NCBI GenBank assembly: GCA_029582155.1
Contig: CM055908.1
Location: 18,639,406 to 18,703,405 of the forward strand
DNA: 64,000 nucleotides
DNA from: Panopea generosa
Lineage: Eukaryota > Mollusca > Bivalvia > Adapedonta > Hiatellidae
Direction of reading: 5' to 3'
The translations under genes were made by a program, and so were the position numbers. The notes below the pieces were generated by a model. It did no database searches and was not told where the DNA came from. It worked only from the letters and a program-made list of their open reading frames with translations. Of the stretch, positions 11,943-24,512 are shown piece by piece; the stretch's first letter is position 1; each line of letters starts with the position of its first letter.

Positions 11943-14084
11943 GCGTGTCGGTAAAGTGATATTACGAATATCGAGAAACATAATGGCTAATGTCTGTTTG
12001 AATAATGTACCTGTTACAGTAAATGTGAAATATTCTAAACCAACGTGAACTAGAGTAGTGTTAATAACATTCCATTACTTCAAAGTTTGCCTGCTTTGGT
12101 TGTAATGCATTAAAGCAATTATTTCTTTTCAAAACAAATTAGCTTGTGTATATATGTTGAGTCAAACCCACTCCATTTGATGAATTTAATTAAAGACAGG
12201 CCTACATTTTTGTCTTACGTTTGATGTTTTGCATCTGCAAAAAAGTAATAATCAGTTACATTTCACACACTATCTGAGTTCGCTGTCCGTATCAGCCTAA
12301 CATGATTAGAAAGTATTTACAATCTTTATGGAGCAGTAAAATCCATAGTTCCAGACAAATAAATACAGTTTTCGATTTCATTTCGTTTCGTTTAGGGATC
12401 GCTAGAATTCAGATAACAGTTGTCACTTCAATTACTTAATTTTGTCATCCTCGTAATACGTTTTAAATTCTATTTCAATGTTCATATTCTGATTTCATAC
12501 CAGTTATTATGCTGCCATTGGTCTTTAGGCAAAGATACATTATTAAACTTTCAGCTGGACCATGAGGTGTATGACTTATATGCTGATTTTTATAGGTTGT
12601 GTAAAAGTTTGGTCAGCATTACGAGCCCGCCAACTGCATATATCCAGTTTGCCAGCCACCATTCTAGTATTCGAGCATAGCGATTAGTATTGAAATCAAC
12701 ATATTCAGCCTCTGTGGAGTACCAATGGAAAAAATAGGCAAAGTGTTGAAAATAGCAGTTAAATTGGAGGCGCCGGTAAATACGGAATGACTGATAGAAC
12801 AGGGTAAGCTGCCACATAAACTAAAATTCAATTGTCGACGTATTTTTGGTGGATAACGTGGTCGCTTAGTTCCATCAGAGGTGAAACCAAATGCAAAAAT
12901 ATAAAAATAACAAATGGAAATTAGAAATGAAAATATAGAGCTGTAAGTTAAAAGCCGCAACAAAATAAGTGTGCAAATGCGGATCACGGCATACCAAAAT
13001 GAAGGAATATGGAACGTGGCAAAATTACGTGTATGTTGTCGTCGGTGATTTCAAACTGAAAGAGACGGACAGAGAATGAGAACAACAACGATATTCCTAC
13101 TATCTCGGAAAAGCCTTGCATAAATGTATGACTATTTTGGCGTCAAACAAATAAAGGAGGATGTTTTTGTGTAATGATACAATGAACTAAAAGAATTATT
13201 CGAAGTATTGGTATGCATGAAAAACAATAATTCCACTGTCTCATTTTCATTCTATATTTTACTTTTATCAACAAGGAAATTATAATTTGTCTGGCTGTTA
13301 ATAGTCGGAACTAGTTATACTTTTGATTCATTTGAACACATTAGAAATTCTAAGATGATGATGTGATGGCAGTAATTGATTTAATCGAGAGAACAGCCTG
13401 ACTTTGGCCATTTTTTAGATATATCATATATTTTTTTTAAATACGAACCCGAATAAAATGACAGATAAAAGCCTTACCGTCTTCCAGTAAAGTATAGGCT
13501 TGATAAAAATACTCTGTGTATTCGAAATCAGATAGTTTTGTGTTGTACATGGCATAGACACGGGGAAACGGCATACACTTTCCGGAAAATAAAGCACATA
13601 TTTGGATCTGGTATGGACTTTTTCAAGAAAATGATACGGTGCATACACGTTTTAATACAATTTTTGTTATCTAAAAATATAAGTTATTTATGATGTAAAA
13701 TACAGAACGTTTGGCTAATTAACCGGTTGATCAGTTTGACGGTTTGTTCTAGTAATGTTCTAGATTTGGAACGTCGACCATAGTGATAGCATTATATTGG
13801 AAAGCAGAACGCATTTGTAAGTGTGCTGTGCTGTTCATGTACAGGGAATGAAAGGTCCCTTGACTTTGCAGATAGAAATATCAATGCCCTTGGTATATCT
13901 GGGCTTTTGGAGGACATATTTTACATTTAACTATATATTTTATATATTCATTTTAGTTTTGGTGCATTAGATTGCTAGTTCATGTTGAAAGACTCTGTCC
14001 AGCTTGCGGCATTTCGTTCAAATCAAAAAGCGGTTTGCGGAAGCAAATGTTAAAACATAAAGGTAATACAACTACATTATTTTA
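11943..14084 (+). repeat. Segmental duplication, copy 2
   Basis: Same order and orientation as 1-2706 but lacking the 552-bp block between the 8-bp repeats. It carries the better-preserved zinc-finger exon at 13957-14062. A shared minus-strand frame (12664-12987, 107 codons, with a hydrophobic start) has its counterpart in copy 1 interrupted by a stop. Substitutions between the two are about three nonsynonymous to one synonymous, as expected without selection. I therefore do not call that frame a gene. Confidence 0.9.
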
Positions 14085-14726
14085 CTACGTCATGTGCATT
14101 CTAAATTATGAAATTTAATGTTAGATAAAACAGCACCTTGAATCTACATCAATAAGCATTACGTTATAATGCTTCTACGGTTCAGACCAGACAAAGGTAA
14201 GCTCTGCCAATTAGTATATATATACTGAACGCAATAGAGTGCCAGAATGGGTGCACGCCTAAACCGGTTAATGTATTACGCGCCTTCTATACGTAAATAC
14301 TTGCTCTAAATCACCAAAAGATAGTTGTGACTTACGTTAATAATATGCCCATTCACATACACATCATCACTAAACGGTAATTCTGAATCCCCCATGGCTC
14401 AATGGATTGTGTGCAGGAGAGATTGACAATATTGTCATGTTGATGACGTTTCATAAAAAGTGCACTATGATGTGTCACCTAGATTATTGCTGTTAATATC
14501 CCAGTAACTTTGGGCGTAGTGTTATATATACGTGAACAAAATTTACTTATTTATAACAGATAGTCAGTATAAAAGCTGCTATTTCTTCATTGATACAAAT
14601 GAAAACATTTTAAAGTTGATAGCAAATAATAATAAGAGATTTTTGATGGAAAAATGCCACATTACAACACATTTCACTTCATGAAATAAAATCAAAGCAA
14701 TTTGATTATTGCCAATGTACTGATGT

Positions 14727-14979
14727 AGTACTTGTGGAATGGAGTAATTGTAGAATGGAGTACTTGTGGAATGGAGTACTAGTAGAATGGAGAACTTGTG
14801 GAATGTAGTACTTGTGGAATGGAGTACTTGTGGAATGGAGTATTTGTGGAATGGAGTACTTGTGGAATGTTGTACATGTGGAATGAAGTACTTGTGGAAT
14901 GGAGTACTTGTTGAATGGAGTACTTGTGGAATGGAGTACTTGTGGAATGGAGTACTTGTGGAATGGAGTACTTGTAGAG
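14727..14979 (+). repeat. 16-bp minisatellite, about 16 copies
   Basis: Unit TACTTGTGGAATGGAG, with a few A-for-G changes and TTGTAGAA variants. Three units make 48 bp, so frames of up to 112 codons stay open on both strands without coding meaning. It lies inside the intron of the zinc-finger pseudogene. Confidence 0.95.
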
Positions 14980-14989
14980 TGCGTGCTCC

Positions 14990-15145
14990 ATTGATAAAGT
15001 ATTGAATTCCGAATTGGAGGACCCTGTGCTTGGTTCCCCGCCACGGCTATGTTTGGTATTCATGAGCAAAACGGTATCAGCATATGCTTAGTACTGGTTC
15101 TACCCAGAACGGCTTCCAGATTGATTTGTCTGAGTTGTAAGAACT
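14990..15145 (+). mobile_element. tRNA-derived SINE, family A (copy 2, 5' damaged)
   Basis: The body matches the minus-strand SINE at 7540-7700 in order: GGTTCCCCGCCACGGCTATG, AGCATATGCTTAGTACTGGT, TCTACCCAG, then TGATTTGTCT at the end. The A-box part of the head is not recognisable next to the 16-bp array, so the copy is truncated or eroded at its 5' side. It sits between the two zinc-finger exons. Confidence 0.68.
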
Positions 15146-15546
15146 TTTTCCACAATCGATTTCAAATAGAGAAGTTTAAAAACTACTGATAATTAAAATT
15201 AAAAAACATTTCTTTTTTTTTTTGTTGCAGGAAATGAAGCACTTCACCTTTGTTATAAACAATACATAGTAAAAGCACAGTGTCAGGATCATAGAATGTC
15301 TGCTCATCATCAAGAAAAATGTGAACTCTGGGGGAAGGAGTTCACAACAAAAACAGGCATTGCAAACAGCGTGTGCAAACGAATTCAGATACGTTTGCAC
15401 GTGAAACATGTGGATTCAAGTTTAAGGGAAGAAGCAAATTGAACGACCGCATTAATGAGTTACACGAGCGTCAACAGAGATACTGCCATGCTGCATTTTT
15501 CAAGGCATATGCTTTGAGAGAAAGCCTCCGTAGACATATCCGATGA

Positions 15547-17501
15547 CAGTACACATTGTAGACAAGAACCTATTGATGTAAAGCACCAAAGTCGACCGAA
15601 CTATATTGTACACCATTGTATGATTAAACATTTACACAGCCTTGATGTAAACTGTCTAGATTATGTGTTCCTTGTAACATCAGTATAACAAAAGCAATAG
15701 TTGCAGCATAACCTGTACTGGAGTAATAATATGTTAAGTTAAAATACATGACGGTTTTGGACGTTTGACAATTGTTAATTATAAGTAACAAACGAACAAA
15801 CATATGTAGTACATAGGTAATATGATCATTTGACACCAATTTTTAAACGCATATATCTATATTATATGATAAAAGGTGTGTTAGGTATCTTCTCTATTTT
15901 TTGTCAGCGTTTTGTATAAGCCAATAAAAATGTATATGTTATGCTGAATCAAATATTGAATTGAATATAGAGTGAACTTCAATATATTTGAGTAAATCGC
16001 CAACACAACATATTAGGATGTGTCATTATTTCTTTCCCAGTATAAAACAATAAACAAATACTTTTGTTCGCTTATTTATAGTCACCAATATATTGCTATT
16101 TTCAGCATACAAAACATATGCTAATCATACAAATACTATATGATTCACTCATGCTCCCTGTATGCCACTCCAGGGACTAAATTCGTAGCAAATAGATTCG
16201 ATCGGTCACCTGGTCAACTAAAGCCCTGGTTTAACATGTAGTTCTTACTTCGATATATGCAAACTGCTACACAACCACCATTTCTTAAACTAAACAGACT
16301 TCTTGGTGGAGTCTAGAACTTAGACTTAACTATTTTGAAAACGGACATGCGCAACATTGGACGTGCTAATCAATTTTAGATCAAAACATTACTGGAAGTT
16401 TCGATGTTTTTCTCCCAAAAGTGTGTTCTTTTTAAGAAAATCCAAATCATTTCAAAAATTAAAATCTTAAGTACCACAGAAAACAGTATTAGTATTAAGC
16501 TGACATCCAACAGCAAAAAATATGTTTACACCTATTACCCCATAACCCCTACCCTCATATTTTTGTAAAGATAACTACTGATTACATCATCCATCAGGTT
16601 ATAGAACGTAACTCTTCATTTAAGGAGACGTTTGATTTATGTTTTGAGAAGCATATAGGCAATACAATTCCGCATGGAAACATGCCTTTAGTTATAAGAA
16701 CAGAAGGTTAAATGAACATAACAATACATTTCTTATTCAAGCATCCCGATTTTATTTACAAAAATATTGTATTTTAAATGTGTAACATTATGTCACAACA
16801 TCAAGCAATTGTAAACTTTAGTTATTCTTGTTACATGATTAACACAATTGTTTCTTTAAGGACATGTGTACTTGTTATACGTATTAGTTCCGAAGAAAAT
16901 AAGCTAAACAAAATAAATAGACCTATGGGTGATTGTAAGGGTTTATTTAACAAATTACATTTCATCCGAGTATTATCATAACTTCAAACATATCATCTTG
17001 TGATGTGGGTTATACTCGAATATAACACATAGAGCCTGCAAACGCAGCAACAACAGACTGCGAGGTTTGTTTTGTTTTCGAGGTGTTGTAATTTTTTGTC
17101 GTTTGGATAATCAATTTTGTAAAAATGCATCGTCATTGTTCAGATCAAAAGACTTGTTTTGCAAAGACTCATCTCGCGATGTCACATTTTTCACATGAGC
17201 TATCTTCTACAATATGGACGCACCACATTTCACCACATCCTTTTGTAACCATTTGATATTCACATATCTGTCGGTAGAAATCATTGTAGGCGTTCTTGTC
17301 GTCGGTATAAATGCAATCGGAATCGTCGGGAGACTCAAAATGATCTGTTTTTAAAATCTTTCATAGTATTGACTGCATTCATTTATTGTTTGTTTCTATT
17401 TTATGAATCATAATGCAACACAATACGAAACTATAACCATTCGTAATAGGAAATAATTGATATATCCTTGAGGTGATTCTTAGCATTTGGTTTAGTGTAT
17501 A
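15547..17501. other. AT-rich DNA without recognised features
   Basis: Open frames stay below 72 codons and carry no motifs. No RNA gene or transposon end could be supported. Confidence 0.55.
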
Positions 17502-17888
17502 TGCCGATTCCACATACGTGACTTTTTTCCGGAAAGTATATGCCGTCTCCCCGTGGCTATGCCGTATACCGCACAAAATAGAAACTATCGAATTTTTAGT
17601 ATATTTGTCCAACCTGTACTTTACAGGGAGACAGTAAGGCATTTACTTTCATTTCATTCGGGTTTATATTTGAAAATACTTGCATGGTATATCTAGAAAA
17701 TAGCCAAAATCAGACGGTTCTCTCTTTAAAAAAAGATAAACATATATCGCTGATTTTTTATTGTGTTCAAATGAATCAACAGCAGCGTGCAAATGCAATC
17801 AAAAGTATAACTAGTTCCGATCAGTAAACAGCCAAACAAATTATTATACTTCGCTGGTTAAAGCAAAATACAGATTGAAAATGAGACA
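17502..17888 (-). repeat. Diverged inverted copy of part of the segmental duplication
   Basis: The reverse complement matches about 1860-2235 and 13235-13625: TCGGAACTAGTTATACTTTT, ATTTTCTAGATATA, TGCCTTACTGTCT, GTAAAGTACAGG, CGATAGTTTCTATTTTGTG and CATATACTTTCCGGAAAA occur in the same order. It has extra inserts and more differences than the two main copies have from each other. The region is therefore a dispersed repeat older than the 11.9-kb duplication. Homology stops near GAGACA at 17885. Confidence 0.8.
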
Positions 17889-20800
17889 TACCATTTCTTC
17901 AATTACGCTGTCGCCATCTTGGTTGTCTATGCGGAACACGGAAAAACTTTGCCGCAAAACGATCACGAAATTTAATTCGTGGCTATTTCAGTTCAGCCTC
18001 ATGTCCAGTTACCTCTCGGAAAAGAATTTTCTAGCCGAACCTAAAACCCATAAACTGTCTTATGCATCTACTTTATAAACATTCAGGCCCTCTTTCCAAC
18101 AGATCAACATGGATCATATTTGACGGATTCATGCTATTTGTTCAGTTTATAAGCAACATAATTGGTAATTCTGATATAAGTATTATATTTAAAAAGCCAC
18201 CGTCAATAAATTATTGTGTTTTTTTTTATTGTACATCATTATTTCTTGTATCCACTCATTAACAAAAGTTTATGAGCATTTAACATGTGTTTCGTTAATA
18301 CTTAAAGAGAAGAAAAGCTTGCTAAAGTGTTGCTTCTTTAATTTGATTATATAACACATACATTTATTATTGTTACAAATATATTGTCTGTGCAATCACT
18401 TGGATTTTATGATAATGACCATTAACTGAATTGGTTCTATGTTTGTGCATCACACCATACATTTGAGCATGATGTCGCATGTGCCAGAGAACAATCTGAT
18501 GTGGTTACATGTGTACGCACTTTCATGTTTTATTGAGTGCCGACAAGAGACAACATAGGTTGTTTGTATCCGATAACATATTCCCCTCGGTGTCGGTTTT
18601 GCTACCAACCATTCAAGGGTGGCGGTCTCTGTTGTCACTTTCTTATTCCGCTTTTTTTTTGTATGCTGTCTTTTTATTCTACATTGTTTGACATGTGTTT
18701 TTCTACTTCTTGTTTGGTTGCTGCGTTTAGTTCATTTGATTTCCAACACCCATATTTTCCTATTGCCATAGATAAATTGCATGTGAAATCACTTGTGAGT
18801 CAATGAATTAACTTTCGTTAGGCGTTTAAAATCTTCTATTTATAATTAAAATAATGAGGATCATACTATCAATTTATTCGCGAATGCCTATAAAAACCCG
18901 CTTAACACGCGAACGATTGTTCAGTTATTATAAAATTTTCGATAATGATAGTTAGTCATTAAATAGATTGTTTGATATATTTAAACATGAAACTGGTTCG
19001 GCATCACGTTTGTCTCACTGATATCCCCTTTATAATCCTACGCACTAAATTACAATTGAGGTAAACTGTTAAAAAAAAAGAGATTAACTAACAGTAAAAT
19101 ATTGGTAAATTCGCTTTTTCCTCATTATCTTCTTTGAAAGTTTAAATCTATTACATTGTAAATCTTGAGAAAGCTCAGCTGTCCTGATAATATATTGCTA
19201 ATTAAAACAGATTTCATATGATAGAACATATCCCTCGAGAGCTGGTTAAGAGGTAACGGCAGCTCCTTATAGCGCTGTAACTACAATACCGACGGCTAAA
19301 TGGGAGACTTAAGCGTGCTTGAATGATTTGTGGAATTATTATTTGATTAATCATGTCTTAGGGGGAAATAATTTAGGTTGCAAGTTCATTTTGCCGTGTT
19401 AAATTCTACTCTTGGATTGATTTGGAAACATATAGAGTGCGTACAAAGTGCATCGCGATATTGCTTCGCTGGTCAGAAAGTATAATTCTTTTTTTTTCAG
19501 ACTTTGTGAATTTTATATTTCGATGTAAACGAAACTGTATCAATGAGTGTTAGATCAGTGAATAAATGTTCGGAACGGCGAAAGACGTTAATTTATGCGC
19601 ATATCGATTTGTGTGCTTCCAAACATTTGTAGAGGAACAGTCTGAAAAAAACGAGTTATTACGAAATGTCAAAAATGTAAATAATAGTTAAAAGCTTGGT
19701 CCGCTCGTTTTAGAAATACACATTTCGAGCGAATTTATTTATTTTCTCACGTTTTTTAAAAAAACAATTACAGAGTTGTCAATAGGATAGTTTTAGAATA
19801 CTATAAACACAGTTAATAACAATAATTTTAGTTATTATCAAAACTTGTGCATTTCGGAAGTTTAATGTGTCTTTAAACAAATGAAAACCTTCGAAAAGGG
19901 CAAAATTCACATAAACTAAACAAGATTTTTCAACACTTACACATTTGATTTAGTACAATATAGAGTATGTTAATACATGTTTAAAGACTTTACATAGATA
20001 GAAACCAATGCTTGATACCATAGTTACAAATACTGAAAATCTTTCAATTTTCAAATGACAAAATACAATGAATGTAATACATGTTTATGACTAAAGTCGA
20101 ACAATGTTTTGGAAGATTAAATGATTGTAATTTAAGTTTGACAACATATATTTACTTTACTTTAAAAACTATTGCATCATTTGTCAGCGTGATAGTATGC
20201 AACTATCTACATGTTTAATGGTCAATGGTTAAATATCAGTTATTTAAAATACAATTGCTATTGACAACAAGCAGGAAACTATTGACAGAGACGAGGTCGA
20301 GATTAATAGTTGCATGTTTTGGCATACGGGTCACATAGTTCATTTTATTTGACGATCTTTATTTAATTTTCAACCAATAAGATTAGAGAATTCATAATCA
20401 TATACAATGATTTTGATTATGGTGTTATAAATATATAAAAAATATATATTTTAAATTCAAAGTAAAGTCCTTTCAAAGAGTTTGTTCTCCTGACCTAATT
20501 AACACACTGAAAACTATGACAACTTTGACGTAACTATTTATTTGCTCTTGCAATACATTTTTAAAATTTCAGCTATATACAGCATGCCCAGTATGATGTT
20601 TGTACATAGTTACGTTAAACTTGTTCATGCATTCAACTCTCTTCTTTCCCTTATTTGCCGTCTTTGAAAAGCTAATTATTCATTTTTGTGTTCGATAGAT
20701 AAGAAAGATATTTACATATAATCAAGCTATTATTGAAAATTCCCCTTAATGTAAATATGAAATTCAACTGATAACTAGACATGACTAAACAATTTACTCA

Positions 20801-22299
20801 AATATGTCATAATCATTTTAGAAAGAGATGAATATGGTATATAATCCGTTGCAATGTTATACGGTTTCGTTTAAATGGACTTATTTCCACACAATTGCGA
20901 TCATTTTCTATTTGAAAACATATGGATTCGCATTATGGTGCATTATTTTGTATTCAAATGCAATATTTGCTATCTATATGATGTCTTTCAGAATCGTATT
21001 TCGTTTGTTAAGATGTCAAAATCACTTAAGAAACAGATAGATATTGCACGTTGTCCCTGTATTAATCTGTCTTTTTATTTAAATGTACCGTTTTCACTCA
21101 AAATTCAGTCATGTTGTTATTGAAAGTATGCATTCCCATTATAATGTAATATTGTGACACAAAAGTGACTGTAAGTGTTAACCTACGTTTGTTAATAGGC
21201 ATACCATATGAAACTACTACTGAAGTTAAGGAAAACGAATGCTATGTTCATAGAAAGATATATGGCGTGATTCTGGTAAATTTCCACTATACATTATATT
21301 TATAAATTTCCGTCGTAATATGAATATGAAAATAAAATAGAATGAAGGCGAATACCATCAGTTCATATATGCAAGTTTCAAAATAAATCCAGATTTTCAC
21401 AGCTCTAATTTCTCGGGCGCCATAATCTACCGTCATTAAGGGGAGGGAATTGGTAAATGAGACCTTAATAATAGCGTAACGCTCTCATTTTATAGAAAAT
21501 AGCTGTTAATATTTGTTATAAACTATGAAGTTTCAACTTTTTATATCTTGAGTTACACATGTCCTTATGTTGCATGTGTATATAGGTTGATACGTGGACG
21601 CGAGTTAGATCAATTTCAACACTGCCCTGGGTCCCTGTAACAGAAAGGTTCGACCAATAATTCAAATTCAAAATATTTTTTACGAAAATACAATTACAGT
21701 CATTGTAACTCCATATATCAGGAGCCATAATAGAAAGTCGGTTTGACACTGATATCAATCTGCCTGTTCTAATGAAATAGGATGTCACTCAAATTGAAAT
21801 ATTTAATTTACCCTGACAGCTCATTTGGATAACAAAGCCTGTGACGTCCCAAGTATTTAGATGCCAATATCTATTCGAAAGACATGCACCAATACGAAAT
21901 ATCTTTTTATGCATACTCCGAAAGAAGCATATATCTTCATTATACAATATTGTAATTGATCATTATATCAATAGTCATGCTTAGTCGTCGCAACAGCATA
22001 ACGTTAATCAATATATATATATATTTTATAAGAAGTTCAATACACCCACCATACAATAGAAATTACAATAGGGGTCACCGTTTATTGTGAAATATGTGCA
22101 TGGGACATTAGATAAAGTTTACGTGTGAACCAACTTCTCTCTTCTCTACTTTGTCACATCGTAAAATTAGGCAGTAAAACGACTCCTGCAAGAATAATCT
22201 CTAACTTAAGAGGTAGGATGCACATGTGTATGATGTAGAATCCATGTTTGCTATTTCTGGATATAACTTCGTATCTGACGTGTTTCTAAAATATAGTAT
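17889..22299. other. AT-rich DNA without recognised features (4.4 kb)
   Basis: Frames reach only 90 codons (21516-21788 minus; 18537-18806 plus). None shows family motifs, and none pairs with good splice signals on both sides. No tandem array, tRNA or transposon end was recognised. Confidence 0.5.
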
Positions 22300-22516
22300 T
22301 TTAATGGGTTTAATGCCTTTTCAACACATTTAATGTTATATATGACATGTTTAGTTTACTTGATGGAATGAATCTGAGTAGAACCACCGTCTTTCCGCAA
22401 GTAATTGGCTAACTTTCCCACACAACGTTTTTGGGGTGAGCGGGACTCGAACCTTAGCGGTGAGAGGTAAGCGATCCTGAGACGGCGACTAAGACCACTC
22501 GGCCACGAAGGACTCT
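22300..22516 (-). mobile_element. tRNA-derived SINE, family C (copy 1)
   Basis: The minus strand begins GTCCTTCGTGGCCGAGTGGT, a Leu/Ser-tRNA-like head with A box TGGCCGAGTGGT and B box GGTTCGAGTCCCGCTC. The body has TTCTACTCAGATTCATTCC, then ATGTCATATATAACATTAAA and GTGTTGAAAAGGCATTAAAC at the 3' side. A second copy lies at 54335-54530 on the plus strand with the same head and body words, which confirms the family. Confidence 0.85.
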
Positions 22517-23194
22517 TTTCTAAAATGCATTATCCTGATTATTAAGGAATAAAGTTAGTGTTATACTTGCCTTATCTTATGCAAATTCATATGAAACAGA
22601 TAAAGCCTATGAATCTGGTAAACTGTGGCAATTTCCTTACTGAGTTCATTTGATTGTATTGTATACGTTAGTTATGATTATAGTTTGGCATGGTTTTTTT
22701 TATTTCCTTTCCCTGTCAGAGACATCGTATGTGATATCATAAAATGGTTTAAATAACATCCTTTGTTAACGTTACTTAATAATACATAAGTTATAAGATT
22801 GAAGCGTCAAAGGTCAGGATAATCTTATATACAAAAGACGCTATGTCTGCGACATGGAGCTTCATTAAGCTACAAAATAATAGCATATCGATTTTTGCAT
22901 CATCAACATTGTAGGGTTCAATAAAAATAAACTTAAACAAACGCCCTTAAATATGCATTTAGTCATTATATTCATGTAAAATATATGAATTATTCATCTA
23001 GCCTATTTTACAAGCACCGTATACTTTCTTATATTCTTGCATTAGTTGTATTTCGTTTACTTTTTTTATTATTATTTTGTTATGTAATATAGTATACAAT
23101 AATACAACTACTATAACTAGAAACCGAGTCTTTGGTGGACATTTTGTTTAAAGGTATAATTACGAGGCAGATAAATAAATGTATTTGGTATCAC
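22517..23194. other. AT-rich DNA without recognised features
   Basis: Nothing supportable on either strand. Confidence 0.6.
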
Positions 23195-24039
23195 TGATGT
23201 ACAAACATGGTTAAATAAGCATGATGTACAAACACGGTTAAATAAGCATGATGTACAAACATGGCTAAATGAGCATGATGTACAAAGATGGTTAAATAAC
23301 CATGATGTATAAACATGGTTAAATGAGCATGATGTACAAACATGGTTAAATGAGCATGATGTACAAACATGGCTAAATAAGCATGATGTACAAACATGGC
23401 TAAATAAGCATAATGTAAAACATGGTTAAATAACCATGATGTACAAACATGGTTAAATGAGCATGATGTACAAACATGGTTAAATAACCATGATGTACAA
23501 ACATGGTTAAATGAGCATGATGTACAAACATGGTTAAATAAGCATGATGTACAAATATGGTTAAATAACCATGATGTACAAACATGGTTAAATAACCATG
23601 ATGTACAAACATGGTTAAATGAGCATGATGTACAAACATGGTTAAATGAGCATGATGTACAAACATGGCTAAATAAGCATGATGTACAAACATGGCTAAA
23701 TAAGCATAATGTAAAACATGGTTAAATAACCATGATGTACAAACATGGTTAAATGAGCATGATGTACAAACATGGTTAAATGAGCATGATGTACAAACAT
23801 GGTTAAATAACCATGATGTACAAACATGGTTAAATGAGCATGATGTACAAACATGGTTAAATGAGCATGATGTACAAATATGGTTAAATAACCATGATGT
23901 ACAAACATAGTTAAATGAGCATGATGTACAAACATGGTTAAATGATCATGATGTACAAACATGGTTAAATAAGCATGATGTATAAACATGGTTAAATGAG
24001 CATGATGTACAAACATGGTTAAATAACCATGATGTATAA
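23195..24039 (+). repeat. 27-bp minisatellite with higher-order period
   Basis: About 31 units of GATGTACAAACATGGTTAAA plus TAAGCAT, TGAGCAT or TAACCAT. A shortened variant, GCATAATGTAAAACATGG, occurs at 23408 and again at 23704. Its neighbours match too, so a block of 11 units (about 296 bp) was duplicated. The minus strand stays open for up to 106 codons with a 9-residue period (MFVHHAYLT) interrupted at the short units. This is a repeat by-product. Confidence 0.95.
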
Positions 24040-24221
24040 CATATACAAAATCTCAGACATGAAGTTATAAACAATGCAAAGCACATTAAGTAATAATTTA
24101 ATAACAGTTACTGCATATTGTTATAACATATTATTCTTTGCATTGTTTGATTAGATAGACTGATTCATTATCTGTCTTGATTATGTTTTACTTTTTAATT
24201 GACTTCTTACTGGTAAATAAT

Positions 24222-24512
24222 GGAGAGGTGGTCTAGTGGTAGAGCCACGACCTCGTATGCTGTTGGTGGTTGTTTCGATCCATGGCAGGTTCCTACCAAT
24301 ATGTACTAGAAGTTCTTTTTCGTTTAGCGCTTAGCATTAAGAGGACCGTTCTATGTCTGGTACTATGTCTGGTACCAGTATAATGTGACTGAGTCATGTA
24401 TCACATCATTTGTCTGCGACATGATATTCAAGTGTGGCAGCGAGTAGAAATCCAGTCTCACGTAGTTGAGATGATTGAAGACAGCAACTCTAAACAAAGT
24501 ACAATACAATCC
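24222..24512 (+). mobile_element. tRNA-derived SINE, family B (copy 2)
   Basis: The head GAGGTGGTCTAGTGGTAGAG carries the A box, and GTTTCGATCC is the B box. Body words TAGCATTAAGAGGA, GTTCTATGTCTGGT, AATGTGACTGAGTCATGTAT and AAGTGTGGCAGCG parallel the copy at 9789-10107. A small duplication of ATGTCTGGTAC lies at about 24353-24372. The 3' end is eroded (GACAGCAACTCTAAACAAAG then TACAATACAA). Confidence 0.8.

Larger units (their letters stand above)
13957..15546 (+). pseudogene. Two-exon C2H2 zinc-finger pseudogene fragment
   Basis: Exon 1 (13957-14062) follows ATTTTAG and encodes CPACGISFKSKSGLRKQMLKH, a C2H2 finger with Gln at the first zinc-binding His. It ends AAAG/GTAATA, a good donor. 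Exon 2 follows a T-rich tract and TTGCAG at 15225-15230, and joining the two (phase 1) keeps the frame open. It then shows C-Y-K-Q-Y-x5-C-x2-H-x4-H (15251 on), and CELWGKEFTTKTGIANSVCK, where the second Cys is Trp and both His are lost. The frame stops at 15440-15442. A shifted frame from 15400 continues with ETCGFKFKGRSKLNDRINEL then H, and CHA...YALRESLRRHIR, stopping at 15544-15546. At least four finger remnants, with lost ligands and a frameshift, mean a decayed DNA-binding protein gene. The intron holds a minisatellite and a SINE. Confidence 0.75.

Noticed and set aside
12664-12987. 107-codon minus-strand frame with a hydrophobic N-terminus, present in both duplication copies
   Set aside because: The copy-1 counterpart has a 15-bp in-frame insertion with a stop, and codon differences run about three nonsynonymous to one synonymous, as expected without selection.
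14390-14460. TGGCTCAATGGATTGTG as a possible A box
   Set aside because: No B box at the expected distance and no second copy.
21516-21788. 90-codon minus frame with an acceptor-like TTTCTGTTACAG inside
   Set aside because: No usable donor follows and no motif is visible; open length is within chance.
22420-22516. Functional tRNA-Leu/Ser gene
   Set aside because: The head resembles a tRNA but the acceptor stem and variable arm do not close, and a SINE body follows and recurs at 54335.
23191-24016. His-rich repeat proteins (MFVHHAYLT)n on the minus strand
   Set aside because: 27-bp period artefact, broken at each shortened unit; no start context or non-repeat domain.
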